Source: Paracyclopina nana (taxonomy: Eukaryota > Arthropoda > Copepoda > Cyclopoida > Cyclopettidae). From it: a stretch of DNA of 64,000 nucleotides. The number at the start of each line of letters is the position of its first letter. Position 1 is the first letter of the stretch. Under the pieces are notes generated by a model. That model was not told where the DNA came from, ran no database searches, and worked only from the letters and a program-made list of their open reading frames with translations. Positions 48,301-62,000 of this stretch are shown in pieces. The stretch lies in assembly GCA_019096065.1 (NCBI GenBank), contig JAGUCH010000001.1, positions 7,254,001 to 7,318,000 of the forward strand, read 5' to 3'. Both the position numbers and the translations under genes were made by a program.

Positions 48301-51300
48301 CCCGAAACGATAAAAAGAGGGAAGATTAGAGGAAGAAATGGCGACGAGATGATCGGATAAATGCTAGCATGCCTGGCTGCTCCCTAGCAGCAACATGTTT
48401 TTGATATCCAACTTGAATGCAAGCTACGACGTCGGGACATGTTGGTTCAGCTGCAATTTGAAAAAGTGTCACATATTCAAACGCCCACAGTGTTACGCTC
48501 CAGGTCCACAGTGGGTAATGCTCCCCCCGGAATCAATGCTTTCGCCCATTCCATCTCAACGTTCATGAGCATTTTGGGAGGGCAGTGGCTCAATGTGCCT
48601 TCGAGAAATGCATGTTAAATCCACATGTGGAAGCGGAACAGCAACAAATCAGGGAGAACCTTTTTCATGGTGGCACAAAAAAGCCATTGTCCCTACAGGC
48701 AAAATATGGTACATCGCAGTCGACTGATGCACATGCGTGGGAAAATATACCTAAATAATGATGATGATTTTTTTCCAAAAGTCATCGTCTCCTCCCTTCA
48801 AGCCTCGAAAGCCTTTTGATGATGGGGGTGACCTTCAAGAGCTAACTAACGGCTTGGCTTGACTTCTCAACTGCGGCCAATAAAAGGTAGCCCAAGTTAC
48901 GAGGGGGTGGGAAAGCTGGAAATCTTGACAGTTTTGATCAAGCATTGCCGAGATTTATTGTGTCAAGGAGAAGAAGAAAAATACCTTTTGTTGCGTCCAC
49001 GAAAAACGGTCGGCCGTCATATTCATCATATTGGCCTAAGTGTTGACTTAGGCTGGATGAATTCTATCAATTTTCTCAAACCAGCTCGAACAGTGCTCAG
49101 CAGACAGCACGTATCAGCTTTCAGCTGCCCCTCAATGCTACAGTGCTTGCCCAAGTGTGAGCTGAAAATTAATGAAGGTCTAGTCAGTTGTGATCTACAA
49201 AATAGCTGGCACTATTTGAGTAATGTCCACAAGCAACATCAAGCTGAAGCAACAGCTAGTCGGACGTTTAGTTAGCCAACCTAACTGCAGATGTGAATAG
49301 AGCCAGTCAGTCCATGGTCCATCTCGTTTCTCAAACCTTAGTTGGCACACTGGGGCACTTCGTCCTCAAATTCTGCTGGGTAAATTGAAAATGGTTGCGC
49401 ATTAATATCGTGAAAACAGCAGCAGGTAAGTAATCCTCGTAAGTGAGGATCATTGATTGAGTTTGTCTCAAGTTCACCTCACCGTGTGCTTGAGCTTGGC
49501 TGCAAATATGCTGAGGGGCGTGCATATAGCTGGGGACTTGGCTTAGCCCATTCCCAGCTTTAGCTGGCTGCAGCAGCTCAAAAATGGGGGGACCAAAGAA
49601 GGCTCGAAGGCGGATCACATGTGCTATATGTGCTATGTTCAGTGATTTTGACGCGGATCCCCTAACGCACATATCATGGGAACTGTTGCAGCTGCTCCTC
49701 GCCATTTTAAAAGAAAATCTGCTGCATAAAAAATAGATCGTCGCTTCTACAGCGCCTTTGTTAGGATTGGGGCACTTGGACCCAAGAATTCCTAAAATGT
49801 CGACACTAATGGAGATTTGAGCTCGCCACCTATGTAAGCATGCAGCAGGGCAATACCGGTCTGCTAAATGTTGGAGCATCGCTACTTTTTAGTGCCGTTG
49901 CATCCAATGTGGGCAGCGACAACAAAGCAACCTGTGAGAGCAGCAGCAACCTCTCCATTGATGAATGATTTAAAGCCCGAAAAATCTTTCCCAATGTATT
50001 TTCGCCACAATAAGATGGTATCACTATCATGTGGTCATAATCTGGGAATTGGATCATTGAGATGAAACGATATGGTGGCAATTGCTAAAGGGGGATGATC
50101 CAGGATTCAATAAAGTTCTTCTTGTTCATAATGAGATGCGACCATCTGGATGGAGTAACGATTCCGATTGATGAAAATAGATGAAAGTAAGACTTTACAG
50201 CGCATCACTTTCGCCTCGTTTTTTCCTCCATTTCTACTTGACTCGCAATTGATCTATTTCAAAGAGGCTTTGGCATGATGCTTCGAAACACGAAATTGGA
50301 TGTGTTTGCTTTAGGAATACACGCTCCATATTTTCAGGCATGTTTTTCTAGCTGGTTCGAGGTTGAGGACCCATGATTGGATGTGGCTAACCAACAATAG
50401 TCGGACGAAAAAAGATCGAGAACTGCAGCAGGAGCTGGAAGAAGGGGGCTAGCCCTTTTAGCTGCCAGTAGATGTAGATTAGACCATGATGACTTGGCAG
50501 AATGACACCATGTGGATCGAAGGTGGTTTCATCTGCATATCATCATGGAAAGAATCCTTTTATTGCTGCGAATTTATAATGTGGAGGAAACCCTTCAATC
50601 ATGAGCCCTTGTCCCCTGTCATGTTTTCCTGCAAATGCTCAATTTCTCCTATGAAAGATACAAATCGTATTATTCAATTATGGCGAAATATATATTTTTT
50701 TTCAGTGGGAAAAATCTCAAGTGCACTCTGGGAAATGTGCCGTTTTCTCCAAAAAAAAATGCAAGCACTTTTGTGAGTCGTCGCAAGAGATACACCGACG
50801 TGCTCCTATTTGATTATGGACGCAGTCTCAACTTCCATATTTTTTATGGCAAAACTTCCTCAGCGTGCAACGGGTAGCCCCCGTGATGGCTGCTCAATAA
50901 ATCAAAATTACAGTTTTTTCCCGAACAAACCCCTAACTTTAACTGGGTTCTTTGTGAATTTTTAGTAGTTTCCGGACAAAAGATGTTGCCACGCGCGGGA
51001 TGACAGTACAAATCAAATGCTGGGGGGAACTAGTTACCCACAGAGAGCAATTGTAAAATCCACACTATTTTCGTCATTCAATGCACAATCATAATGCAAA
51101 CTTTTGTAGAGAGAGCTTTTAAATTCATGGGAAATTCGATCCGGGCTCCACAAGTGCTACTCACAGTGTCCTATTCAGAAATTCTAAGCCCAGGCGAAGG
51201 GCAGTGCACAAAAAATTCCCCTGCCCCTGTGTAGTTGGCGAACAAAAGACAAGCTAAGCAATGGTTTTGCTACGCAATAATTTCGCAGCAAATAAGGTGC

Positions 51301-53277
51301 ACCCGGACTTCTTCTTCCGCTCGTTGTTGCCCTCTAGAGAGCAACAGCTAGCCAATACCTACATCCAGACTCGGCTAAAGTCGAATATCGTGTGCATCTG
51401 CTGAAGCTTCGTCTGCCTGCCTGAGCAAAAAGGGGGGGAATCTGGGATTTTATTAGGGCAGCAGGCGAAATAAGACAGATCTTTTTCGCTTGGTGGTGCT
51501 GGCATGATCCAGTGAGTCTGATGAGCGATAAGCCGTAGTTCGGCAACGGTAAAGCTCCTGTCCGACCGACGTTCCGACCGTCCTAGGTCCGCCAATAATG
51601 CCTTGATATCAGAAGAATGGTCTTGTCAGTTCCTTTGTCCGGGTGTCTTACTCCATCCTGGCTGTCCACCAAAACGACGATGACGGTTGCCGCTGGTGTA
51701 CAAAAATCACAAATTCACTTTCACATTAATGGCTCCTAATGCTAGATAACGTTTTCATTAAAAAATGTCTCCCCATCCATCAAGGGAGGCGGCATGAAAA
51801 TTGATTGAAGCAATTATAATGAACAAAGTGCGCTGCTAGCTGCGCGTGTAGAAACATTTTTGTTCCATAATTGCGTCGTTTGTCAATCAGGGGGGCCCAG
51901 GCTCGGAAGCCATCCTTCACGTTTTTGAGCCACGGTGTCTTCGATCCCCGCTGGGAGATGATGGACGCAGAGCAAATCAACCTACAGCATCGTTCCAAGA
52001 TGGACATGCCCGATTAGAAATTGTCCTCTAAAGAATATCATAGACCAGTGCACTCAAAAAAGGGGGACAATATTATTTGCAGCAGCCCACCATGATCCAA
52101 AAAAAGCTTAGATACTCAGACAGGAGATGAGTTGCTGAAAATGCCGCGCGTATTCTCGCTGCCGAGTTCATCCTGCTTCAGCAGCACCTACCAAGATTCT
52201 GCACATCACGCTCTAATCAAACCATAAAGCTTTAACCTACCTACCAGCTACGTCCTCCAGCAGGAACATCCAGTCGATCTAATTTCCCGCAAGGACCAAA
52301 AATTAGTCACATCCACTGCGCACTGCGCACCGCTACACCTAATCCAGAATATAGTACGAAACAGCTCCTGTTGAGCTACCAGCCTTGAAATGATCCGAGA
52401 TGCAGAGCAATTGAAGGTGAAAAAAATGGATTTCGGAGAAATTGGACAACAACAGGATGTTCCCGAAATATGCGGCACAAACCAGTGCACAGGATATAAT
52501 GGGGTGACAAATGCCAATCACGACCGGAGTGCACAGTGCGGCAAGGCGGCAGCAAAACTGTCAATTAAGCTGCCTTGAAAGCTAATTTTCTAATGACCTT
52601 ATAAGGAACAGCTTGGGGAAGACTGGTCCTAAATATTTCCATGTGGGGATTCGTATGTGGGGCGGCTGGGTGTCTAGTGTTTTTGCCAATGTTCCACAAA
52701 ATGTTGGAGGAGGATCAGAGGAAACGCGACGGTTAGGCTGAAAAAAACAGTGCCAGGGTGTTTCCCAATCCGCGCATACTGGAGTGATGGTGCGAAAAAT
52801 CTAGGTTCGGAGCAGGACTGTGCTGAGGATTAGAGTTCTGTCCACAATAATGCTAAAGAGTGGATTTTTGCGGCGGAAACCCTGTGATGACGACCGTCAT
52901 CGCTGCAGCAATAATGCTGCAAAACATGTCAACCCGCGAATTTTTTCAAATCATTTTCTCACGTTGTTGTTTGACCATCCGATACCTTCTTTCCTCCTAC
53001 TCCTCCGCCTCGTTGACATTTTTCGGATTTTGGCCCCGGATAATTTGGACCCCGGATCCCCCTTTGTTTGCTTGCTGGATTTCTCATGGCTGCTCACCAT
53101 TTTTTTGCTTTGCATCGTGTTGCGGAAGGGCGTCATTTTCACAAAAGAGATGGGAACCACTGATTGCATCAGCTACAAAAAAAGTAAGACATATAAACGA
53201 CGACCTGAATGCGGATCACGTCTACAGGGAGAGCTTGTCCATCATCTGTCGTGTCCACTAGGTGAAATATAATTCTC
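45318..53277. other. SoxB1 3' UTR and downstream gene-free DNA
   Basis: The first several hundred bases are probably SoxB1 3' UTR. An AT-rich simple repeat lies at 45995-46039. Beyond that no exon is recognised: frames at 46547-47047 (+, 166 codons), 48859-49275 (+) and 49331-49879 (-, 182 codons) are open by length only. Much of the sequence consists of AT-rich stretches mixed with short CAG/CTG and CAT/ATG tracts. Confidence 0.4.
45995..46039. repeat. TTA/GATT microsatellite
   Basis: A (TTA)n stretch with an inverted ATTAATAAT centre is followed directly by five GATT units. It lies about 680 bases after the Sox stop codon, probably in the 3' UTR or just beyond it. Confidence 0.8.
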
Positions 53278-53328
53278 ATTTGCATAAAACTAGGGTCATT
53301 CGATCAAAGCTGGTAGTCAAATGCAAAT
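53278..53328. promoter_or_regulatory. POU octamer - TCF/Sox - POU octamer cluster
   Basis: ATTTGCAT at 53278-53285 and its inverted form ATGCAAAT at 53321-53328 are perfect POU octamers 35 bases apart. Between them, ATCAAAG at 53303-53309 matches the TCF/LEF site and resembles SOX sites. POU and SOX factors co-regulate SoxB1 genes in many animals, so this is a candidate autoregulatory neural enhancer about 8 kb downstream of the gene (inference). Confidence 0.4.
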
Positions 53329-55282
53329 AATCGTGTGACCATTTCCAACTTTTTTCGCACTACGTGACCTCGCGGCTCTTCATTTCAATTTGGCGTCCTT
53401 TTTTGCTGCATATACTAAAGCTCATGCTTGAATGCTTCCGAAGCTTCGACATTGCATTATGTGTTTGGGCTGTCTGGCCAACTGAAACGTTGCTGCACTA
53501 CCCAATTCCTTGACTTGGATATGTTTGATAGCTGAAAAGTGAGTGTCTTTACTTTGAAAGTGTGGGCCAACGAGCAATTTTGAGACGCTTGACTATCGAA
53601 CAAACTTTCGCAAGGTCAAGATTTAAAAACTTGCTGCCGTTGTTATTTCTGGCAACAACGATTTGTTTGGAAGCATTGTTCACGGCTGTCACAGACCCAG
53701 TTTGTGACCCAGAAATATTTCAATTAGGTGCTGCTGCCCCATCCGGCGAAAAAGTCAGTTTTGCATTCCAGAATTGGAAACAAATGACGATGATCGAAAT
53801 CTTGCTAGACTAGCTGGCCCCTTGAGTTGCCGCCAGGTTGGCTCGCCGATTTTACGACCATATAGCAGCGGCAGCCACTCTCACTTTGGTTGCAGTGGGA
53901 CCAGCAAATGCTACAATAAACATTCCATATCGTTCAACTTCAAAGGTGACAGCAGCAGCCACGATCATCTTAGGGGGTAGACATTCCAAAAATGATTTCG
54001 TTAATTTTTCGTCCGGGGAAATCTTAGTACTTGTCCATCCCAAAATTCCTGGGAATGGTTTATTATGGTACTTGTCGTAGAGTCCTTCTTTACTACTCTC
54101 CTGTTGTAATTGGGCCTCACCACAGGGGGCCACAGCCACCATATATTTTTCTTATACAGCCCCCCTCACTCAACCGTTGTTGTCATATGAAGGCAAATGC
54201 TATTACTTACAAAAGTTCCTCATAAAACCATCCTGGGTATTTATTTTACCAAGATGTCTGGTAGTGCCAAAAACCGCTCGCACAAGCTTCTCTCCTGTAA
54301 AGAGAAAGCCGACATTTCTTTTTGAACCGAATAAAGATCCAAGAATTTAATTTTTAATCTTAAGATTGGAGACAAATCAAAAGTGCTCTATGCGTTGTAG
54401 AGAGGACTTGTGCAAAAGAAGCGTCTATTTTAGTTAACTACTATTCTTGGCAGAGTAGCAATCAGCCTTAGTCATTCTTAGTAATTGTTACTCTCTCTCT
54501 CACTTTAACAACTATAAAGCATTTTTTCACTCACCGCTCAATTTTTGCAGCAGAAATTCTAAATTCTTAGGCTGCTTGCCACTTGCGTGCATTATGTTTT
54601 GTTTACTAAGTGTGATTGATGAACCGTGCCAACAATTGTCGGTATAGCTTAAAAATTCAATTAAAGAGAAGCATCGAATCGAAAAAAATTATTAACACAA
54701 ATGCAATTTTGTTCTCTTATATTCAAATAAGTAAATGAAGAGAATTATAAAATACGATTTTTAAGCAAATCAATGAGTACGTATTAACTATTTTATCAAC
54801 TCGGGGAAAAAACGATCAATTTTTTTCAGCTTCGATCTCGCGGACTTTTCGTGAATTTTGAATTTTCGTGATTTGTACACCAAGGACGAAAGTTGTTACT
54901 TGTTAGCTGTCTTACACGAATGAGGAATCATCGCTGCGAAACGTTTGGACTTCTCTGGACTGGTTTCCTTTCTCTTTGGCTTTCTTGAGCCAAGGAAATG
55001 CAAATTTCGGGCGCCGTAAGGGCATAGTAATCAGTGTCAGCATGCACTGCAAGGCGTCCCCATTCAAAATTCGGACTTGAAAACTGAGAGGGGCCGCCAT
55101 TTTTCTCAGTAGGGAGCAAGTAAGCTGGCAAGAGGGAAATTTTCAACCAAGTAAGTACTTGCACAGCTGGTCCTCAAATTTGAAAAGCTTCATTTAGATC
55201 GTTTTGCAGTAGCAATCAAAGCATTTCGGCGATATGACCTCATGTTTGGCCTTTAAGGTCAGATTCCCCTCTGTGCCCTCAG
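53329..55282. other. Gene-free spacer
   Basis: No exon recognised. A perfect octamer within the 16-mer CAAGGAAATGCAAATT lies at 54991-55006; the same 16 bases recur at 62695-62710. A CT-rich tract sits near 54490. Confidence 0.4.
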
Positions 55283-55508
55283 TACTGCTGCCATTACCAA
55301 CGGAAGTCCCCAAACCAACTCTGCTCTTCTGATGGATGACACTGACCTACAGAAAGTGCCAGAGGTGTCACGCTGTCACAGTTGGAGTCTGACAAACACA
55401 ATTAGAATGAAAAGTGTCAGCTTCGGCAAGCTAATCACTGTTGGCCAGCCTCAGAATGAATGGAATTTCCAAAAATCCCCTTTCTGCTTGAGGAGGAGCC
55501 GAAAAAAG
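55283..55508 (+). CDS. Candidate internal exon, gene unknown
   Basis: A good pyrimidine-rich acceptor (cccctctgtgccctcag) ends at 55282 and a donor AAG|GTAAAT follows 55508. Between them one frame is open throughout (75 codons), with a polar, Ser/Thr-rich sequence including MDDTDLQKVPEVSRCHSWS and a basic end LRRSRKK. No family recognised. It ends in phase 0. Joined to the acceptor at 55851 it would give a ten-residue tail ending at 55884. Composition is more protein-like than the surrounding frames, but it may still be chance. Confidence 0.25.
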
Positions 55509-55851
55509 GTAAATTTGCCTGGGATGCTTTTAAAAGTGCTACAATGTTCAGGTCATTCATTCAAAAGATCATTGAATGGAGTCTGACAAAAGACTTCTAT
55601 ATTCACATTTGAATGTGGTGTGAATAATAGTGTGGCACGAGCTACTTCTGCTTCCATTTTTGTTATTATCGCGCCCATTGTCAAGTCTTTTTAGTCACAT
55701 CACCTGTAGAGTTGGGCTGCATTTATCACCGTTGCAGATTTTACGCTGCTTTCATCGGAAGTGGTTGTGCTCTTTTGAAAAGCTTTTAAGGGGGGGGCGA
55801 GAGCAACTGAAGAAATGCTGAGGATAGTGAATTAACTTGTCTTTGTTGCAG

Positions 55852-56074
55852 GCTGTCGCAGAAAAAGATAATGACACATGGTGACGAAAAGCTGATATCC
55901 GAAGAAAAGCAACTTTTTACTCGAGATCGTCGGTCCTCGGTGGGTCAGTTGACATGCTCGACTTCAGAATCCCTGGAGAAATCACATCGCGTTCAAAAAA
56001 GCATTTCTTCGGGTGGTGTTGCCAATGCGGCCGAGTTAGAGAGACACATGGACCTAATCGACATTCCAGAGTGA
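55852..56074 (+). CDS. Candidate terminal exon, gene unknown
   Basis: A strong acceptor (cttgtctttgttgcag) ends at 55851. One frame then runs about 73 codons to the TGA at 56072, reading as a soluble Ser-rich tail (RDRRSSVGQLTCSTSESLEK then SHRVQKSISSGG and LERHMDLIDIPE). It needs two bases from the previous exon, so it does not join in this frame to the candidate at 55283-55508. No family recognised; a cytoplasmic tail of a membrane protein is one guess. Confidence 0.25.
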
Positions 56075-59000
56075 CACCATGGTGACAAATAATTTGTACA
56101 GTGTCGTACCTACCCACATTCCAGTCACACACGTACGTATATGCCATGTCGAATGCCGTTCGCATCTCGTGCTAACCTCCTGCTGATGATGATTGTGTGA
56201 GGTCTTTTCTATTATTGCACGGTGGGCATTAATGGGTTCAAAAAAGGTGGGGGTAGGTGGTGTTAGGAAAGAGCTCAATTTTCCCTGTGCTCTTCTGCAT
56301 CGTTTGAATGTGGAAAAACAATAAGTTGTCATCACTCAGACGCGGCCGAAGGGGTGACCTGTGCTAGGCAAAACAAAAAGATACTGTCACAACACTAGTG
56401 GAGCAACTAAAAAATGAATGACTCGTGAAATGATGAAGGAAGTGGACACAGTCAGCTCATCTAGAGATGTTTTGATAGTGAAGCTTGCTTGCTTCAAGCC
56501 ATCTTGATCATCTTTCCTCCAGAAGTCTCCTACTTTTAATTACCCCCGAGCACCTTTAATTGACATCTTCACGCTTCTCCTTTTTCTTTTTTCTTTTGAT
56601 TAATGGGGCCCTGGCCTCCCTTAATTTTTTTACCGCAGATTCTCGATAGGAGGCTCATTTGTTGCAGCAGCGTTTTCAAAACTCGATTTGTCATGTTTTG
56701 AGCAGGAGCAATAACTTGCAATGTTGGTTAGCAAAACTGGGCGACTTTGCTGCCGAAGAAGATCAACGGCGAAGAAGAAGAAGACGAAGTTTGGTTCCCG
56801 CTTGGATGCACATGGGCAAGATGGATTGATGCGATTTGACGTTGGCAAGCACCAAGGAAACCAGATACTCTTGTAAGATAGCGAGTATGCTGAGCCACAT
56901 TGCGGAACTCTTGTCCTTCTTCGCATTTTCCGGTGGATAAAAAAATCGCAACTAGGCTTTTAACCAGGCTTGCCCAATGTTCGACGCCGATCGATGGTGA
57001 GGTAAGTGACCCGATATTAGCTGCTCAAATTCAATTTTTCCTCAACTTTTTGGTTAAGTCGATGTTCTTTGCACCTCGCCATTGCTCAGAGTTGACTTTT
57101 GCACCCTTGCTTGCCGCAGCATCAGAGCTTTTGTTCCTGTTGCCACAAAAAACGCACGAGATGCTTGGCCGGCTCGATGTTGACGCTAATGAGGCGTTGG
57201 AATGCAAGTCTAAAAATGATGGACAACAAGGCTTGCCTTTTTTGTACACAATGTGGTCATTGTGCGCCGCGTTTTCTCGGATGTTGACGAATGGCGCTGT
57301 CCTCCTCTCGAGTCAATCTGCATTTTTTGAGGCAAATTGTTTCACACCAAAAAGCCATTTATAAGCATCTTTCAGATGTCAGATTTTCCCCTTGAGAGAC
57401 ACGACCTAGACGTCTACTACTTTGTTGCTTTGCTTTGTTATGTCGCGTATTTCATTAGAATTCAATTATCCGCGCCATATTTTCTCCCTTCACGCTACGC
57501 CGAATCGCTAGAATCCATGAGAGATGAGCGCAGATTTGTCAACATCAAACTTGCATGCTGCTCCACTATCTATTGCAGCTAAACTCTTCTCCCTTTTTTC
57601 TCTGTCACGGTCTGCAGTAAGTAGAGCACATGGGGATCAAGCTCTTAAAAAAGCCTCTCTGGGCACGGATCAGTTAGGCTGCATGGATGTTCAGTATTAA
57701 AGTGACTCTCCGAAAGGGGCTACGTATTTTGTCGTAATAGGGTGTGTATGATGGACTGGAGGAAGTCTGGAAAAAGAGTTCAGTTCACAGGGTGTTACCC
57801 AAACAGATACTGTTACAGTTTCTCTAGGAAAACATTTGCCTTATCAGTTGGGAAGAGTTCGCACTCTTTTAGTTTAATGGAAGGTCGTTTGTCCTCAGCT
57901 GAGTGGGATTTTGAATCCCGCGTGAGCTTAGTTCGGACTGCTTGGATCAGCATCGAATGTTGCAACTTTTTTTACCTCATCATAGTAGCCCGCTTTGCAC
58001 AACATTCAAGGTCCTGGCTGCATAAACACGCCTTCTGAAATAAGCTGCTATGAGGCACATGATTCGCTCGCATTTAAAAAAAAGTGCTACCTTTGCAGGC
58101 GGGCGTATCCCAATTGCGATGTTTTTTCATTTCCTATCACTTGTAGTGATCGTGCTAATTACTATTTTCCAAGTTTTTTGTGCCAAAGTTTTCGGATGGC
58201 TGCTGCCGGATTTACCACCCGCTGCTGGGATTCGAACACTCTCTCACAATAATCGTGAGGAATTTAATCCTATGGCATGGTGACCAAATGAGTCCGGCAG
58301 TAGAAAATGAAATTCCTGTCACCTCATGATGATCATGATGACGAGGGAGATATGACGACATTCCTCGTGATTGGGTTGTTGCTTCAGCATCCATCAAATA
58401 AGACGATCATACTCGTCTCTCCAATTATTTTCCGATTGCTTTCCCCCCCGCTCACTCGCTCGAGAATGCGTGCATGCTTAGCATTTTAAAAACCTACATA
58501 TTGCCCCCCAAGAGATCAATGAGCCTCGATCCTTTGTTTGACCAAGTGAATTCCTCAAGCGGAGTCGCATTTTCTTTTTCACACCCTTCGCCTGACAGAT
58601 GAAGGCCGTTTTTTAGACGCCCTCAAAAAAAAACCCAAATGCAGATAGATGATTTTTGGACTGCTTTGGCCACGAACAAAGGAGACACTGTGGCACCCCT
58701 TTCCTGTGATTTCTGTCCAAGGTGTTGCTGCAGCGTCCAGCGTTGAAAATGTCTTGGAATTTGCCGAAGAAGGTTTCTTAAAGACGTGGCGGAGCCAGTA
58801 GAGCCACGGTCAACCCGAAGTGATCATTAAACTGGGAATTAACCTCGGATTACATTTTTGGCCCCTCTTCCGGCTTAGCGCTAGAGTTTGGCAGAAATTC
58901 GAGGAGACAACTGCGAATCAATTCTACTTTGAACAGCATTGACTGCCATTTTCACGAGTCCTGGTGCCTTCAAGAATGAGCATTTCCCCTCCGCCTCCTC

Positions 59001-62000
59001 GCTCTATAACTAATTGCCAGCAGCAGTGTAAAACGACCTTTTCTTAATGACTGAAGATTTGAAAGGGATTCCTCGACACACGTGCAAAAGCAACACCTGG
59101 GTTGCACATAAATATGTAGCTGTGAAGCAACACATTGTCCCAAGTCCAATTTTTCCAACTGGACGACGTTTCCGTCCTATTGAAAGTGGCCTGATTTATA
59201 TGCAGTAGCTGGGAGTGTAGTAGGTAAATGACTTACCGTTAAAATCCCTTGGCTGCCATTTTTCAGTCGAGAGGACACGAGTTCGATGATCCCCTGCCGC
59301 GATAGTTATATTCCTTGAGAGGACGCGATTTTGCTCCTCGACTGATTTTTGGACTTGCATGAATACGATAATGGCCAGTGCTCTTGGGGTATTCATTGAA
59401 ATCGGACATCAATGGAAGATGGAGAGCCCCATTAGCTACTCTGACTGCTGCCGCCGGTATGAGTAGTTCATGGGTTTTTCTTACAATTACTGTGCCAAAA
59501 GCTCATGCATGCATTCACCATTTTCTGGTGACATCGAGCGAGATCTTCTAAAGAAAATGCATTAAGGACCCTGTATGAAGGCTCATGTTCAAGTACAAGT
59601 TGGGGGGACACTTTTGATTGGAATGAATGAAATTCGCAGCAGCAGCAGTGCTTATTTCAATAATTGAGCGACTTGACGTGGGAATGAAACAAAGCATCAA
59701 ATTTTGCCCAATTTGACTGTCAGTCGCGTAATTGGGCCGGCGTCGGCTCAACTACCAATCTTCAATAATAATAATAACAACAGCAAGCCAGACCCAATTA
59801 GTATGTTGAAAAGAACTTGGTCCTCTTGCGATCATCAGATGGTGGGCCTCCCTGTGCAAAAAGCTGCGGTAACAGTGTGTGTGAGCAATTAGTGGGGCCA
59901 CAAAAATTGTGTAAAACAACTTTACGACCATGCTAGTGGAATATTACTGTAGCGCGTAACGATCTCGCGGTTAAAAAGATTCCCATTTTTGGAGATCATT
60001 AGCTCATCGTTCGTCAGTCAAGCAAAAACCATGTTTTCGGCTATCTTATGTGGTAGCCGCAAAGGTGGCGGACTCTGACTGCGAGGCCCAGCTTGAGGTC
60101 GTCAGTTTTTTAGCCCTGCTCGCTGGCACTTTATTTGGCTCTAAATAAATTCGACGTGAATAATGATGCCATTTATATCCTGCTTGACTACACATCAACA
60201 AACAATATTCTAATGAACGCGTTTCGCGCTCTGGGCTTTCGCGTGCATGTGTGCTAATGAGGTTTTTTCTCGTTTTTTCCCATTTTTTTCCAGAAGCTAG
60301 CAACCATGGGGTTCTTCAGCAGATGATGTGAGAGAGGGGAAATTAATGAAGAGCGCAAGATAAATGGAGGTCTAGCTTAGAATGTTGGACGATTTACTTT
60401 GATTCGTATCCCCCACAGGAGCTAATCTTGTGCTGCATGCAATGATCAAGAAAATGTAGCAGCAAGTCTCAAAAAAAGTTATTAATTGTTGCCCTCCTGA
60501 ATTAAAAGTTGTCAGGATCAGATAATGACTGCTGCCAGCCAGAATGGAGCATCGAAAGAAATAGTTGTTGGCCGAATAAGATGAACTGGCTGGACTGGGC
60601 CGCAGCTGCTGTTTGCGCGAAATAAAAGCACTGCGGAGGATTTGCCACCCAAATCGAAGAAAGTGCCAAGATCATGATCGCGTCGGTGAAAAATAATGAT
60701 GAAGAAGAAGCAGCGAGACCACCAGAGCTGATCAATATCCTATAAGTACTAATGAATTGCCGACCTAGCCTCAAATTTTGATATGGCAGCAGCAGCAAAT
60801 TGAGGGATGAATTTTGTCAAGGTCGAGAGGACCATTTGTCAAAAAAATCCAACAATCATGACCCTGCAGGCGCCTGAAAAAAGCGAGGTATTTTCTATGA
60901 TGTTGCCGGTCGTGTAATTTCGAATGTCAGACCAACGTGATGATTTTACCCCTGAATGTAAAAATTGAAATTGACATCCTATATGATATCAGGTGGCTGT
61001 TTGTTCCTCTAATATATAGCACGCTCTAAAATTAGAGGGGGTCGCCACCTCCACTTTTCATAGTACTTGATGGGTATATAATAAGTTGCAGGGATCATCA
61101 GCTATGAAACACACCACCTGTAAATTATTTCAGGATAGGGCTATTAAGTCCATCAGATTGAACGTCGGGTTAGTTTGTTTGCCATCACTCATGTCCATAA
61201 ATAACTGGCTACAGGTGTGGACTATTTGCTCCAAATTGACACGAAAACAAGCAATATGGAGCAGCAACTTGCATCAACGGATATTTCCCTTTGAATGAAG
61301 CAAGGTGAAAAATTCAATGAGTCGATTTTTATCTTGAATAAAAAGCCAGCGAGGTAGTGTGGTTTCTCACCCCCAAAAAACCATTAATTTTGGTATGTCC
61401 AAAGTTGCTGCCAGTGTGCAGCCGAGTGTGTGAGAAGATTTCCGAGACACCCTGTAGTCGGATCATCAGCCTGATTTTTGTAGTACTACAACTACTGCTA
61501 CAACACAGCAGATGCCGCAACCAGATTACAACGGCCAAATTGTGTCTTGGGATGTTTTCCAGCTACGATACGATGTTGTCACCTAGATAGTGCCATTTAT
61601 AGCCAGACTTTTTTACGACACTTCTTCGCCTATATCATCATAAAGTTGCTCCTCGTCGCGGCATGAAGTTCGATGTTCACATGCAGCTAGTGCATAATAG
61701 TAGGAGCAGCAGCTAGGTCTAATAAAGCCTTAAGAGGTCATTTTTCATGGAAATCAATTAGCCCCTCTCACCTATTAGTCCGATGATGTGAATAGGGCCA
61801 AATATGGAGCTGCCATAAATATGGCTGCGCTGCTGTCAGCTTCGCCTCTCCGTATCGTAAATCCCAAAGGGATAATTTGCACCTTTCGCAGGAGCTAGCT
61901 GCCGATATCATGGGCAAATGATTGTCGCAAATCTTTAGCCAGCTCGTAAAGAATCAAGTGCTGGCCTGGCAAAGAAAATTGATTCGATCAAATTTTGTGC

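Noticed and set aside
49331-49879. 182-codon open frame on the minus strand
   Set aside because: Longest frame in the desert, but composition is unlike a folded protein and nothing flanking supports a gene; length alone is compatible with chance in 64 kb on six frames.
57870-57930. tRNA-like TTAGTTTAATGGAAGG...TTTTGAATCCC
   Set aside because: The T-loop lacks the invariant TTC/A58 arrangement and the other stems do not pair.
58201-58290. B-box-like GTTCGAATCCC on the minus strand near 58230
   Set aside because: No credible A box, anticodon arm or acceptor stem could be formed, so not called a tRNA.
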